The translations under genes were made by a program, and so were the position numbers. Below, one piece after another: positions 28,764 through 36,400 of a stretch of DNA of 64,000 nt; positions within the stretch are counted from its first letter, which is position 1; every line of letters starts with the position of its first letter. The stretch is taken from assembly GCA_000531095.1 (NCBI GenBank), contig HG799464.1:528791-592790 (forward strand), in the 5' to 3' direction. The notes under the pieces were generated by a model. It was not told the origin of the DNA, did not search any database, and worked only from the letters and a program-made list of their open reading frames with translations. The stretch is from Gemmata massiliana. Its GTDB lineage: Bacteria > Planctomycetota > Planctomycetia > Gemmatales > Gemmataceae.

Positions 28764-29678
28764 GTGCCGTTTTCTCTTGTTCGCGCGGTTCTCGTGCCCA
28801 AACACTCTCCCTTCACTCTCGTTTGCAGCCGGCTCGCGCAACTTGACGCCCCGGCACGGGCGGACCTGCACGTTCACACGACCGCGAGCGACGGGGAATA
28901 TACCGCGTCGCAGGTCGTCGCACTCGCTCGACAGGCGGGGCTGCGGGCCGTCGCGGTCACCGACCACGACACCCTCGCGTCCGTCGCCGAAGCGCAGGCG
29001 GCTGCCGGTACCGCGATCGACTTCGTGCCGGGAGTGGAGATCAGCACCACGTTCGCGGGGCGCGAGTTCCACCTGCTCGGTTATTTCGTGCGCACCGATT
29101 GCGCCGAACTCAATGCCGCACTCGCCAACGTGTGTGAATCGCGCCGCGAGCGATTCCGCGAACTCGTCGCTCTCCTGCGCGAGTCGGGCGTCAAAATTCA
29201 GGCGGACCGCGCGGGACTGCTGGAGGAATCCACCGCGAGTCTCGGTCGGCGCCACGCCGCACGTTTGGTCGTCGCGAGCGGGGTCGCGAAAACTCGCACG
29301 GAAGCGTTTCACCGGTTCGTGAACCCGCTCATTCGGAAAACTCGACCCAAAACGCTCGTTCCGCTCGAAGATGCGATCGCCCTCATTCACGCGGCTGGTG
29401 GCGTCGCGTCGCTGGCCCACCCTCCCCCACACCTCACCGACGATCACTTCGACGCGCTGCGAAAGTTCGGTCTGGACGCGCTCGAAGTCGTGTACCCGTG
29501 GGGCCGCAACTCGCCCGTATCGCGCTTGCGCGAGGTCGCGGCACGGTTCGGGTTCGCGATTAGCGGTGGGAGCGATTGTCACGGCCCGGACCCCGCACAC
29601 CGGCGCATCGGATCGCACGCGATCACGTTTGAGGAATTGTCCGTGCTCCGCGACCGCGCGGGATGCGCCGTTCGTTAA
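28764..29678 (+). CDS. PHP-domain phosphoesterase
   Basis: A 304-aa protein of the polymerase-and-histidinol-phosphatase superfamily. ADLHVHTTASDGEY supplies the first metal-binding His residues, AVTDHDTLAS the next, FVPGVEIST a ligand Glu, SLAHPP a His, and ISGGSDCHGP the terminal Asp and His. This set matches the YciV/RNase AM-like group that hydrolyses nucleotide 3',5'-bisphosphates or short 5'-phosphorylated RNA. GTG is the listed start; an internal GTG about nine codons in is an alternative, since the homologous part starts near residue 33. It probably shares a transcript with nusB. Confidence 0.88.
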   Translation: MPFSLVRAVLVPKHSPFTLVCSRLAQLDAPARADLHVHTTASDGEYTASQVVALARQAGLRAVAVTDHDTLASVAEAQAAAGTAIDFVPGVEISTTFAGREFHLLGYFVRTDCAELNAALANVCESRRERFRELVALLRESGVKIQADRAGLLEESTASLGRRHAARLVVASGVAKTRTEAFHRFVNPLIRKTRPKTLVPLEDAIALIHAAGGVASLAHPPPHLTDDHFDALRKFGLDALEVVYPWGRNSPVSRLREVAARFGFAISGGSDCHGPDPAHRRIGSHAITFEELSVLRDRAGCAVR

Positions 29679-29865
29679 AGTGCGCCCCGTTCTGCGTGCG
29701 GTTCCAGTTTTTTGCATCACGCGCCCGACTGAGCGATTCCGGCTGATCATTTCGGACCACATTCGTTGGCACAAGGGGCGTTTCGGGGGCACGTTACCGG
29801 TGCCCGCAGCACGGACGGGGACGGGCCTCGGCCCGCCGCGGGCAGCACCGCAAGGATTCGCGCCG

Positions 29866-30462
29866 ATGAGACGCCTTTCGATTGCCGCCGTTCTGGCGGT
29901 GCCCTTCCTGTTGCTAGCCACACCGGACAAAGCCTCGGCGAACCCGACGCACTACGGGTTCGGGTGCGGCGACTTCTGCCTCGGGTTGTTCAAGGGCATT
30001 CACCAGAACGGGCCACTGTTCAACTACGGCCCGTACTACGGCTATTACCCGTTCAAGCCGTATGGCCCCTGGGACGAGTACTTGCGCTACGACCCGAACT
30101 TCTACGGCACCCCAGGTGCGGGCGGGGCATACGGCTGGGCGCACGGCGGCGGGCACTCGCGCGGGCTGTTCCACAAATCCTCGTGCTCGTCGTGCGGCTT
30201 CTGGCACGCTTCGTGGCTGCAAGGCGGCTGGTTCCGTGGGCACACCTGGACCCACAACAGCGGGTCACTGTTCCACAGCCACAAGCCGTCGTGCTCGTCG
30301 TGCGGCGGGGTCGCGGTCGCAACGCCCGCTCAACCGACCGGCGACGTGTTCGCCCGCTACTCGGGCGTCGGTTCACCGGCACAGTCCGCGGTCTTCTACT
30401 CCGCGACGCCGACGCTGAACCCGGTTCTGGACCTCGTGCCGACCGCCGGCCAAACGAAGTGA
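29866..30462 (+). CDS. Secreted Gly/Tyr/His-rich protein with CSSCG motifs
   Basis: A 198-aa exported protein of unknown function. The ATG follows AAGGA, inside a 17-nt leader identical to that of the carotenoid gene at 52433. Residues 1-24 are a signal peptide (ending KASA). The mature part is aromatic and Gly-rich (YGPYYGYYPFKPYGPWDEY) with two repeats, SSCSSCGFWH and PSCSSCGGVA, plus many His (GWAHGGGHSRGLFHKS). The Cys pairs could bind metal or form disulfides. The 120-aa secreted protein 135 bp downstream shares the CSxCGG motif, so both may be co-expressed. No database family is recognised. Confidence 0.78.
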   Translation: MRRLSIAAVLAVPFLLLATPDKASANPTHYGFGCGDFCLGLFKGIHQNGPLFNYGPYYGYYPFKPYGPWDEYLRYDPNFYGTPGAGGAYGWAHGGGHSRGLFHKSSCSSCGFWHASWLQGGWFRGHTWTHNSGSLFHSHKPSCSSCGGVAVATPAQPTGDVFARYSGVGSPAQSAVFYSATPTLNPVLDLVPTAGQTK

Positions 30463-30467
30463 CTCCC

Positions 30468-30492
30468 CCGGGCGCACCGGACGTGCGCCCGG
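30468..30492. repeat. 10-bp inverted repeat between the secreted-protein genes
   Basis: CCGGGCGCAC / GTGCGCCCGG with a 5-nt loop, beginning 6 bp after the stop. There is no U-run, so it may be an mRNA-stabilising stem or a partial terminator rather than a full terminator. Confidence 0.5.
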
Positions 30493-30597
30493 TCGTCCGA
30501 CGAGGCGACCTCGCGGTCGCCCCCGGACTGGTTCGACCCTCGCTCGTTGCGCTCTGATTCTCGGAGCGCGACGAAGACTCAAGGAAAGGATCCCGAG

Positions 30598-30960
30598 ATG
30601 AAACTGTTCCGCTCGTTCGTTATTGCCGCGGCCGTCGGTCTGGCGCTGAGCGCCACCGCGGACCACGCTCTCGCCGGCGGCCCCAAGGGGTGCTCCAACT
30701 GCGGCGGCATCGGCGCTGGTGGCCCGCCGCGGACGCTGTTCGGCGGCATCGGCCATAAGCAACCGGCGTTCCAGGCCGCACCGTGGTACCTGTACTGGCC
30801 CTACGACGGGCACTTCATGACGCCGGCCCCTGTGAACGGCGCGTTCTACGGCCCCCCGGTCACCGGTAACTTCCCCGTGAACCCGTACTTCCCGGGCGGC
30901 GGCCCGGGCTACCAAGCCCCCGCGATCCCGCAACAAATGCCGTCCCCGCACGGCCGCTAA
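30598..30960 (+). CDS. Small secreted Gly/Pro-rich protein with CSNCGG motif
   Basis: A 120-aa exported protein. AAGGAAAGGA lies before the ATG at 30598; an upstream in-frame start 17 codons earlier has no such site. Residues 1-26 are a signal peptide ending HALA. The mature N-terminus is GGPKGCSNCGGIGAGG, then an aromatic and Pro/Gly-rich tail (WYLYWPYDGHF, GPPVTGNFPVNPYFPGG). It resembles the protein encoded just upstream in signal, composition and Cys motif. The tail may be intrinsically disordered. Function unknown; a cell-surface structural or metal-binding role is possible. Confidence 0.78.
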   Translation: MKLFRSFVIAAAVGLALSATADHALAGGPKGCSNCGGIGAGGPPRTLFGGIGHKQPAFQAAPWYLYWPYDGHFMTPAPVNGAFYGPPVTGNFPVNPYFPGGGPGYQAPAIPQQMPSPHGR

Positions 30961-30982
30961 GTTCAGACCAGATCACACATTT

Positions 30983-31018
30983 CCGCCGCTCGCATCGGAT
31001 GTCCGGTTCGAGCGGCGG
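30983..31018 (+). terminator. Terminator after the Cys-motif secreted proteins
   Basis: Stem CCGCCGCTCG / CGAGCGGCGG with a 16-nt loop, 22 bp after the stop, followed by TTCTCGTTTGG. Confidence 0.7.
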
Positions 31019-31155
31019 TTCTCGTTTGGCCGAGTACGAGGAAGGACGTTGGCGCTGGCATCTTAGCCGGAACCAGTTACGATGGATTTACGTCATAAGG
31101 GCGTTCGCCTTCTATTTACCTTCAGAATCTATTCCAATCTCGGCGAGGTACGGTT

Positions 31156-31566
31156 ATGGCAGAGAGCCAACTCGGGGAACTCGTTCCGGTAGGCGGCGGC
31201 GACGCGATCCCGCTCGTCAACGACGTGATGACCATCGGCCGGCGCGAATCGTGCGACATCTGCTTACGGTTCCAGAACATCTCCGGGTCACACTGCGAAC
31301 TGTCCCTGCGCGACGGTATGTGGTACCTGCGCGACCTAAATAGCACCAACGGTGTAAAGGTAAACGGCGAGCGCACCCTTCGGCGCAAACTGCGCCCCGG
31401 GGACGAAATCGACATCGCCAAACACAAGTACATCATTCAATACCAAGTCGGCCCCGGTGTGAAGCTCGAAGAAATCTTCGAGGAAGAGGACAACGTGTTC
31501 GGGCAGTCCCTCATGGAAAAAGCCGGGCTCGAAAAGCCGAAAGATGCGGCCCACAAGCGCAAATAA
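31156..31566 (+). CDS. FHA-domain protein
   Basis: A 136-aa cytosolic protein that is essentially one forkhead-associated domain. The phosphothreonine-binding signature is complete: MTIGRRESCDI (Gly-Arg), ISGSHCEL (Ser-x-x-His) and LNSTNGVKVNG (Asn-x-x-Asn-Gly). A short Glu-rich tail (EEIFEEEDN) and a basic end (AAHKRK) follow. FHA domains read phosphothreonines made by Ser/Thr kinases, which are numerous in planctomycetes, so it is probably an adaptor. No kinase is adjacent. A strong terminator sits 21 bp after the stop. Confidence 0.92.
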   Translation: MAESQLGELVPVGGGDAIPLVNDVMTIGRRESCDICLRFQNISGSHCELSLRDGMWYLRDLNSTNGVKVNGERTLRRKLRPGDEIDIAKHKYIIQYQVGPGVKLEEIFEEEDNVFGQSLMEKAGLEKPKDAAHKRK

Positions 31567-31587
31567 CACCTCATCCGCACCGTACTC

Positions 31588-31615
31588 GCGCCCGCCCCCA
31601 ATTGGGGGCGGGCGC
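31588..31615 (+). terminator. Terminator of the FHA gene
   Basis: Perfect 12-bp stem (GCGCCCGCCCCC / GGGGGCGGGCGC) with an AATT loop followed by TTTTGTTT. It is a textbook intrinsic terminator. Confidence 0.92.
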
Positions 31616-31760
31616 TTTTGTTTCCGCTGTGCGAATCCCACTACCCTCTCGACAAGCCGCAACCCTATGCGGTACACTTCACACACCTTTCGCGCCGCGG
31701 CACCGCACAAACCTTCTCATTCCGGCGGTCGCGGCCTCTCCAAAACGGTGAGGTTCGCCA

Positions 31761-31937
31761 ATGAACCACAGCACGAAGAAGCAGCACCACGAACAGGCCC
31801 GTAAGAAGCACAAGCACGAGATCCAGGAACACGCACGCGAAGCGTCCCGGCGCGGCCGGTCCAAACTTCCGATCGCGCTCCTCGCGAGTGGGCTGATCGT
31901 CCTTTTGGTGGTAGTGCTGGTCGTCTCGCTGATGTAA
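31761..31937 (+). CDS. 58-aa tail-anchored small membrane protein
   Basis: A 58-codon gene starting at ATG 31761 with GGTGAGG upstream. The first half is charged and helical, rich in His, Lys, Arg and Glu (STKKQHHEQARKKHKHEIQ); the second half is one transmembrane segment (LPIALLASGLIVLLVVVLVV) and it ends SLM. The codon usage is strongly G/C-ending like real genes here. Such tail-anchored mini-proteins are commonly overlooked in planctomycetes. It lies about 145 bp after the FHA terminator and converges on the hydrolase gene. The function is unknown. Confidence 0.72.
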   Translation: MNHSTKKQHHEQARKKHKHEIQEHAREASRRGRSKLPIALLASGLIVLLVVVLVVSLM

Positions 31938-31958
31938 ATGCTGTCTCAGGAACGAGCA

Positions 31959-32903
31959 CTACAACTGCTTCTTCACCCAGCGCACTACATCGGCGAACCA
32001 GGGATGATCCTCGCGCTCAAACTCCAGTGTGTGGTGCGCGCCGGGGTACGTAATCGTTTCGGTCGGTCCCGGGAATTGCGCCACGAAGTTCGCGGTTTGC
32101 AAGTTATCGATAATTCGATCGCGTTCCGCGAGAGCGAGGAGCGTCGGTACAGTAACGCGCTTCGCCGCTCGCTTCAGGTAGATATCGAGTGAAAAGCTGC
32201 TAAACAGAAAGCGCGCGGTCGCGAGCCGAAGACCGTGCGGTTCCGAGTCGATGTAGTGCCGCCATTCCGAGGACGCGGTGAACAGATCCGGCTCGTTCAG
32301 TGGAATGGGGAAGAACTTCCACGGGCGGAACACTCGTGCGACCGCAATCCGTGCCCGCTGCGGCATCGGCGGTGCAACCTTCGGCACCAATCCGGGGCAC
32401 AGCAAAACCAGCCCGTCAACAAGCCCCGGTTTGCGGTACGGTAACCCAACGGCCAGTTTCCCACCCCACGAAATGCCGCAGACAAATACCGGCAGCCACC
32501 CGCGCGTCTCGCGGAGGCGCTGAACGAACTCCGCCACGTCGTCGATCAACCGCCGGAAGCTCGGCGAATCCCCGCGGTGAGCTGTGTTCAGCCCGGACCC
32601 GCGCCGGTCCAAAAAGTAGACATCGAACCCGGCTTCTGCGAGCGCTTGACACGACCGCGTGTACCACCCGCCGTGACTGCGGATGCCATGAGCGACCACG
32701 ATCCGCGCCCGCGGCGTACCCCCCGGCGCGAAGTGCCGGAAGTAGAAGGAATAGCCGTCCGAGGCGGGGAAGAGGCCGAGTGTTGGGGGGAACCTACCCC
32801 CCTCGCTTCTTGTGAGGGGGGCCCCCCTGCGGGTTCCCCCTGCAACCCCTCCTGTCAGGGAAGGGGGAGAAAGAACTGTCGGCTGACGTATTCTCAACCC
32901 CAA
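31959..32903 (-). CDS. Alpha/beta hydrolase (monoacylglycerol-lipase-like); 5' end in a repeat
   Basis: A serine hydrolase: oxyanion strand VVAHGIRSHGGWY, nucleophile in VCGISWGGKLA (GxSxG), Asp in LALAERDRI and His in YPGAHHTLEF. This is the lysophospholipase/monoacylglycerol-lipase type. Family homology begins at about base 32780 (LGLFPASDGYSFYF). Everything upstream in frame lies in the MITE-like element at 32791-32958, and the only start there is a TTG at 32901-32903, used for these coordinates (314 aa). The native start was therefore probably lost or replaced when the element arrived. The gene may be expressed from a start inside the repeat or be a 5'-truncated gene. Confidence 0.72.
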   Translation of the reverse strand: MGLRIRQPTVLSPPSLTGGVAGGTRRGAPLTRSEGGRFPPTLGLFPASDGYSFYFRHFAPGGTPRARIVVAHGIRSHGGWYTRSCQALAEAGFDVYFLDRRGSGLNTAHRGDSPSFRRLIDDVAEFVQRLRETRGWLPVFVCGISWGGKLAVGLPYRKPGLVDGLVLLCPGLVPKVAPPMPQRARIAVARVFRPWKFFPIPLNEPDLFTASSEWRHYIDSEPHGLRLATARFLFSSFSLDIYLKRAAKRVTVPTLLALAERDRIIDNLQTANFVAQFPGPTETITYPGAHHTLEFEREDHPWFADVVRWVKKQL

Positions 32904-32958
32904 CGACTGTGCGCGCCAGCGCCCCCTTCCCTTCAGGGAGGGGGCGGGGGGGTAGGTT
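32791..32958. repeat. MITE-like repeat, copy A (168 bp)
   Basis: It begins AACCTACCCCCCTCG and ends GGGGGGGTAGGTT, giving imperfect terminal inverted repeats, with C/G-rich internal palindromes (CCCCTTCCCTTCAGGGAGGGGG). It belongs with copies at 32967, 49420 and 62907. It encodes no protein and abuts the coding part of the alpha/beta hydrolase gene. Confidence 0.7.
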
Positions 32959-32966
32959 GTGGCTGT

Positions 32967-33089
32967 AACCCCTCCCCAACCCCTCCCCCAAAGGGAGAGG
33001 GGCTTAAAACTGGCGGTTGCGATGCACCAATTTCTGCGGTTGACTCTGTTCCCCTTCCTTCTTAGGGAAGGGGGTTAGAGGGTTAGGTT
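32967..33089. repeat. MITE-like repeat, copy B (123 bp)
   Basis: It starts AACCCCTCCCCAACCCC and ends GGGGTTAGAGGGTTAGGTT; the ends are roughly complementary. It is clearly homologous to the reverse complement of the copy at 49420-49540: both have AACCCCTCCCC, an AAAGGGAGRGG segment, CTCCCCTTCCTTCT-like sequence and AGGGAAGGGG. It lies 8 bp from copy A and just beyond the stop of the enolase-family gene. Confidence 0.75.
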
Positions 33090-33097
33090 GCCTTTGC

Positions 33098-34270
33098 TCA
33101 CCCAAGCAGCGTCTCCTTGCGCTTGGTGACCCAATCGAGCCGGGCCGGGTCGAGCGCGAACCCGAGTCCGCTGCCGATCAGCGCGGGTGCCCACCCGGTG
33201 CGCTGGAACGTGAGGTCATCGACCGCGAGCGACTCCCACACCAAGTGCCGGTCGTAACTGCCTTCCAGGTAGCGAATGTCGGCCACGCTCGCCGCGAAGT
33301 GCCGACCCGCCGCACTGAGAATCGCCGTCTCACCGACCTGGCACCCGAGTTGGTAACCGAGGTTGTGCTGCTTCGCGTACTGCGCGAGGCGCAAACTGGG
33401 AATGAACCCGCCGCACTTCGAGAGCCGCAGGTTGAACAGGTCGCACCACCCGCCGCGTGCCGCGCGCTCGGCGTCCACCATGCCGCAAAGCGATTCATCG
33501 AGCATGATCGGCGTCTTCACTTGCTTGCGCACGTCCGCGAGACACGCGACGTCCTCGTGGCGTACTGGCTGTTCGACGCTCGTGATGCCGAACGGCTCCA
33601 GTTCGCGGATACGGTCAGCAACGTCGGTCGGCGCCCAGGCTTCGTTCGCGTCGATGCGCAAATCGATCTTGCGGCCCAGCCAGCGGCGCATCGTCTTCGT
33701 CCGCTTCACATCGTCCTGGCCTTCGATCCCGACCTTCAGTTTGACCTGCTTGAACCCCGCGAGCCGGTACACGAGCGGGTAGAGCCGTTTCTTCCAGCCA
33801 CGCGGGTTCCCGATGACGCCGCTGTACTGCACGCGATCGCGGAACTTGTAGAGTTCTGGGGCCACAAGTTCCGTGACCCGCGTGAGCGGTTCGCCGAAAG
33901 CTCGGCCGAATGCGTCGAGCACCGCCAGTTCCAGCGCACAGCGGGCCGCATTGCCGAGAATCCCGCGGTCGTCACTGGGTTCCACCGCGAGTTTGAGTCG
34001 CTCCGCAAGGTGAACCGCCTGAACGAAGTTCTCGGCGTCGGTGTCGAGTTGCTTCGCCACATCCGAGCGCTTGAGCAGGTCGAACGAGAAATCGATCGTC
34101 TCACCGGTTACGTAGTCGCGCGGGACGCCCTCCCCGTAGCCGACGCTGCCGTCGCTGAGCTTACACCGCACAACGACGTTATCCGTCTCCGTGCGAACAT
34201 GACTCGCGTGCGTGACTTTCCGCCGCAACGCGACGCGAACGTGCCGGACCTCAAGTTCAACAACGCGCAT
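33098..34270 (-). CDS. Enolase-superfamily enzyme (muconate-lactonizing/epimerase-like)
   Basis: A 390-aa enzyme of the mandelate racemase/muconate lactonizing branch. The first catalytic lysine lies in QVKLKVG (K-x-K); metal ligands are Asp in RIDANEAW, Glu in SVEQPV and Asp in MLDESLCG; the second lysine is in NLRLSKCGG. This K-x-K plus K layout fits the MLE subgroup, which includes dipeptide epimerases, o-succinylbenzoate synthases and muconate cycloisomerases. The specific reaction cannot be told. No partner gene for menaquinone or dipeptide metabolism is adjacent. Cytosolic, magnesium-dependent. Confidence 0.88.
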   Translation of the reverse strand: MRVVELEVRHVRVALRRKVTHASHVRTETDNVVVRCKLSDGSVGYGEGVPRDYVTGETIDFSFDLLKRSDVAKQLDTDAENFVQAVHLAERLKLAVEPSDDRGILGNAARCALELAVLDAFGRAFGEPLTRVTELVAPELYKFRDRVQYSGVIGNPRGWKKRLYPLVYRLAGFKQVKLKVGIEGQDDVKRTKTMRRWLGRKIDLRIDANEAWAPTDVADRIRELEPFGITSVEQPVRHEDVACLADVRKQVKTPIMLDESLCGMVDAERAARGGWCDLFNLRLSKCGGFIPSLRLAQYAKQHNLGYQLGCQVGETAILSAAGRHFAASVADIRYLEGSYDRHLVWESLAVDDLTFQRTGWAPALIGSGLGFALDPARLDWVTKRKETLLG

Positions 34271-34633
34271 CGGTAGTTTCGTCTCGGGAAGATCGGGAGC
34301 GGATGTTGTATCCGCCCATCCGAACTCGGCGAATCACCCGGCACCCTTCCCCGACACGAATTCGACTCCGGTGGCGGCGGCTAACATTTGCTAACATTCC
34401 GGGACCGCACCAACGCAGTTAATTCGCCACAAAATCTATCAATCAAACAGTTTACACAAACATCAACGATCGCACCCTGTTATCATTTGTCTCCAACCGA
34501 CCGGCACTACAATTGAACAAATGGATACAAGTAAACAAATAATATCAGAGGCGACCGAGGGCTACAATGGAATTTCTCCCTAAAATCGCGCCCAAGCCGC
34601 TCCGCAACCCACGAAGCCGCGAGGAGCGAAGTG
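34271..34633. other. AT-rich intergenic region
   Basis: No gene supported. Bases 34390-34600 are AT-rich and contain runs such as GCTAACATTTGCTAACATT (a short direct repeat). The region lies upstream of the minus-strand enolase-family gene and downstream of DUF309. A 96-codon plus-strand frame starting at 34567 runs antisense to DUF309 and is judged spurious. Confidence 0.5.
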
Positions 34634-35002
34634 TCACTCACCAAGTCGGATCGTGGGTGGCGGCACTGACGCAGCGGCCGTATCGCCGAGTGCCCCTGCA
34701 AGGTGCGCGGCCATCTGATCCCAGAACGCATCAACCGCCAGCCCCAGATTCACCGGGCGAAATGGTTCCATGTATCGGCGCCCGGAGCGGTACAGGCGCG
34801 CGGCCCCGGTCGCGTTACCGCGTTCCCAGTGGTACGCGGCGACCGCGGCCTGAATGAGCGCCTGGTAGAACCGGCGGTCCGGCCCCGCGCACTCGTGCCA
34901 CAGGTCTTCCCAAACCTCGTGCGCGTCGAAGAACTCGCGCCGGTTAAACAGGTCCACTCCCGCCAGGAACCGCGGGTCGGGTATGTCGGGCGCGTCGGAC
35001 AT
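34634..35002 (-). CDS. DUF309 protein
   Basis: A 122-aa soluble helical protein. The signature VDLFNRREFFDAHEVWEDLW followed by FYQALIQAAVAAYHWERGN is the DUF309 motif with its conserved His, Glu and Trp residues. The ATG at 35000-35002 is preferred; another Met seven codons upstream (ILSVYP extension) is possible. The family is widespread in bacteria and archaea and has no established function. It is divergent from the GspF-like gene, with about 100 bp between starts. The long upstream in-frame extension is Ser/Arg-rich and unlikely. Confidence 0.85.
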   Translation of the reverse strand: MSDAPDIPDPRFLAGVDLFNRREFFDAHEVWEDLWHECAGPDRRFYQALIQAAVAAYHWERGNATGAARLYRSGRRYMEPFRPVNLGLAVDAFWDQMAAHLAGALGDTAAASVPPPTIRLGE

Positions 35003-35102
35003 CGGGTATACCGAAAGGATCATCCGCGCCGCGAGATCGCCACGCGCCGGCGCCGTCTTCATCACGATACCCGAAACCGTCACCCGATACCGGTCCACAC
35101 CG

Positions 35103-36131
35103 ATGCTCTTTTCTTCCTCGAAATGCCCGCTCCCCGCGCTCGTGGAGTGGTGCCGGGCGATCCGGTTCAGCCTCAGCGCGGGCCTCGACCCGGTGAAGAT
35201 CTTCAAGCAACAGGCGAAGTCCGGTCCGCGCCCCCTGCGGTCGCTCGCCGGCGAGTTCGCGAAGAAGCTCGCGTCCGGGGAATCACTGGAAGACGCACTC
35301 GAACCGCACCGCGACACGTTCCCGCCGCTGTTCGTGGAACTGGTGGCGGTGGGCGAACAGACCGGGCGCCTGGAAGACACGTTTCGGGAACTCGAGCAGT
35401 ATTACTCGGCCACACTGACGACCCAACGGAACTTCCGCTCACAGATGGCGTACCCCGCGATCCAGTACATCGCGGCCGTGCTTATCATCAGCGGCCTGAT
35501 CTTCATTTTGGGGATACTCGGTATCAAGATGGACCCGACCGGGATGGGACTCACGGGCACGCAGGGAGCACTCACATTCCTCCTCTGTGGCGCGGCCCTC
35601 GTGGGCGGGGTCATCTTCGTGATGAAAATGGCCGCCGATAACGTGCGGTTCCGCGCGAAACTCGAAGGTACATTCCTGAACGTGCCCGGTTGGGGGCCGG
35701 CACTCCTCGCGTTCGCGGTGCTCCGGTTCGCGGTGGCGCTGCGGATGTGTGCCGAGGCCGGGTTACGGGCCGAAACGACCCTGCACTACTGCTTCCGCGC
35801 CACGTGTAACTCGCGTTTCCAGTCCGGCGAAGCTCGGGCCGTGGAAGTGGCCAAACACGGGGGTGAGTTGGTCGAAGCCCTCGACGAATCCCGGGCGCCG
35901 TTCCCGCGCGAGTTCCGCGAAACACTCGTTACCGGCGAAGAAACGGGCAACATGTCCGAAGTGATGGAGCGCCTCGCGGACCGCTACCGCGAGGACGCGG
36001 AGCGCAAGATGAAGACCGCGGCCCAGGTCACCGGGTACGCCATTTACGCGATGGTCTCGCTGATGATTATCTTCTTCATCTTCCGCATCGCCAGCGTTTA
36101 CTTGGGCGCGGTCAACGGCGCAGCAATGTAA
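35103..36131 (+). CDS. Type II secretion/type IV pilus platform protein (GspF/PilC-like)
   Basis: A 342-aa inner-membrane protein with two T2SSF domains. Domain 1 (about 10-130) has GESLEDAL and VAVGEQTGRLEDTFRELEQYY; domain 2 (about 200-320) has ALLAFAVLRFAVALRMCAEAG and TGEETGNMSEVMERLADRY. The membrane segments are about 127-150 (YIAAVLIISGLIFILGILG), 165-187 and 310-335. GspF/PilC anchors the assembly ATPase and the pseudopilus. No ATPase, secretin or pilin gene is adjacent, so it is an orphan here; the DUF1559 pilin-like proteins at the start of the window would be plausible substrates of such a machine. The ATG at 35103 begins the homologous region. Confidence 0.88.
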   Translation: MLFSSSKCPLPALVEWCRAIRFSLSAGLDPVKIFKQQAKSGPRPLRSLAGEFAKKLASGESLEDALEPHRDTFPPLFVELVAVGEQTGRLEDTFRELEQYYSATLTTQRNFRSQMAYPAIQYIAAVLIISGLIFILGILGIKMDPTGMGLTGTQGALTFLLCGAALVGGVIFVMKMAADNVRFRAKLEGTFLNVPGWGPALLAFAVLRFAVALRMCAEAGLRAETTLHYCFRATCNSRFQSGEARAVEVAKHGGELVEALDESRAPFPREFRETLVTGEETGNMSEVMERLADRYREDAERKMKTAAQVTGYAIYAMVSLMIIFFIFRIASVYLGAVNGAAM

Positions 36132-36144
36132 AAACCAGCATGCG

Positions 36145-36174
36145 CCGCAGATAAACGCAGATAACACGGATCAG
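36145..36174. repeat. Dispersed GCAGATAA-type sequence
   Basis: CCGCAGATAAACGCAGATAA followed by CACGGATCAG. It is related to the copy at 10861-10883 and lies immediately after the GspF-like stop codon. Confidence 0.6.
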
Positions 36175-36260
36175 AAGTAAAAAGAACACAAGGCAAAGAT
36201 CAGAAGAGAGATCCAAAGGACAGAAAGCAGAAACATAAAGATCAGGAACGACACAGATTC

Positions 36261-36400
36261 TAAGCCCCGGTAGGGGCGGAAGCGCGTAGCCAGGGGTGAA
36301 GCGCATGCGCAACCCCTGGCGAGCAGAGCGCGCGTTGTTTTAAGCCCCGATAGGGGCGACAGACGGTAGCCAGGGGGTGAAGCGGTAGCGCAACCCTGGC
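36261..36400. repeat. REP-like dimer, two 60-nt units with 80-nt period
   Basis: Unit 1 is 36261-36320 and unit 2 is 36341-36400. Each starts TAAGCCCCGRTAGGGGCG, a small hairpin, then has GTAGCCAGGGG-TGAAGCG and ends CAACCC(C)TGGC, a larger hairpin whose stem is GCCAGGGGT/ACCCCTGGC in unit 1. The units are direct repeats with small differences. This is the form of REP/BIME elements mobilised in trans by RAYT-type Y1 transposases; no such gene is in the window. Confidence 0.75.

Noticed and set aside
34567..34857. 96-codon plus-strand frame
   Set aside because: Mostly antisense to the DUF309 gene, low-complexity and without a known family.
36261..36400. Possible CRISPR array
   Set aside because: Only two units, each with internal palindromes and no unique spacers of regular size; no cas gene in the window.
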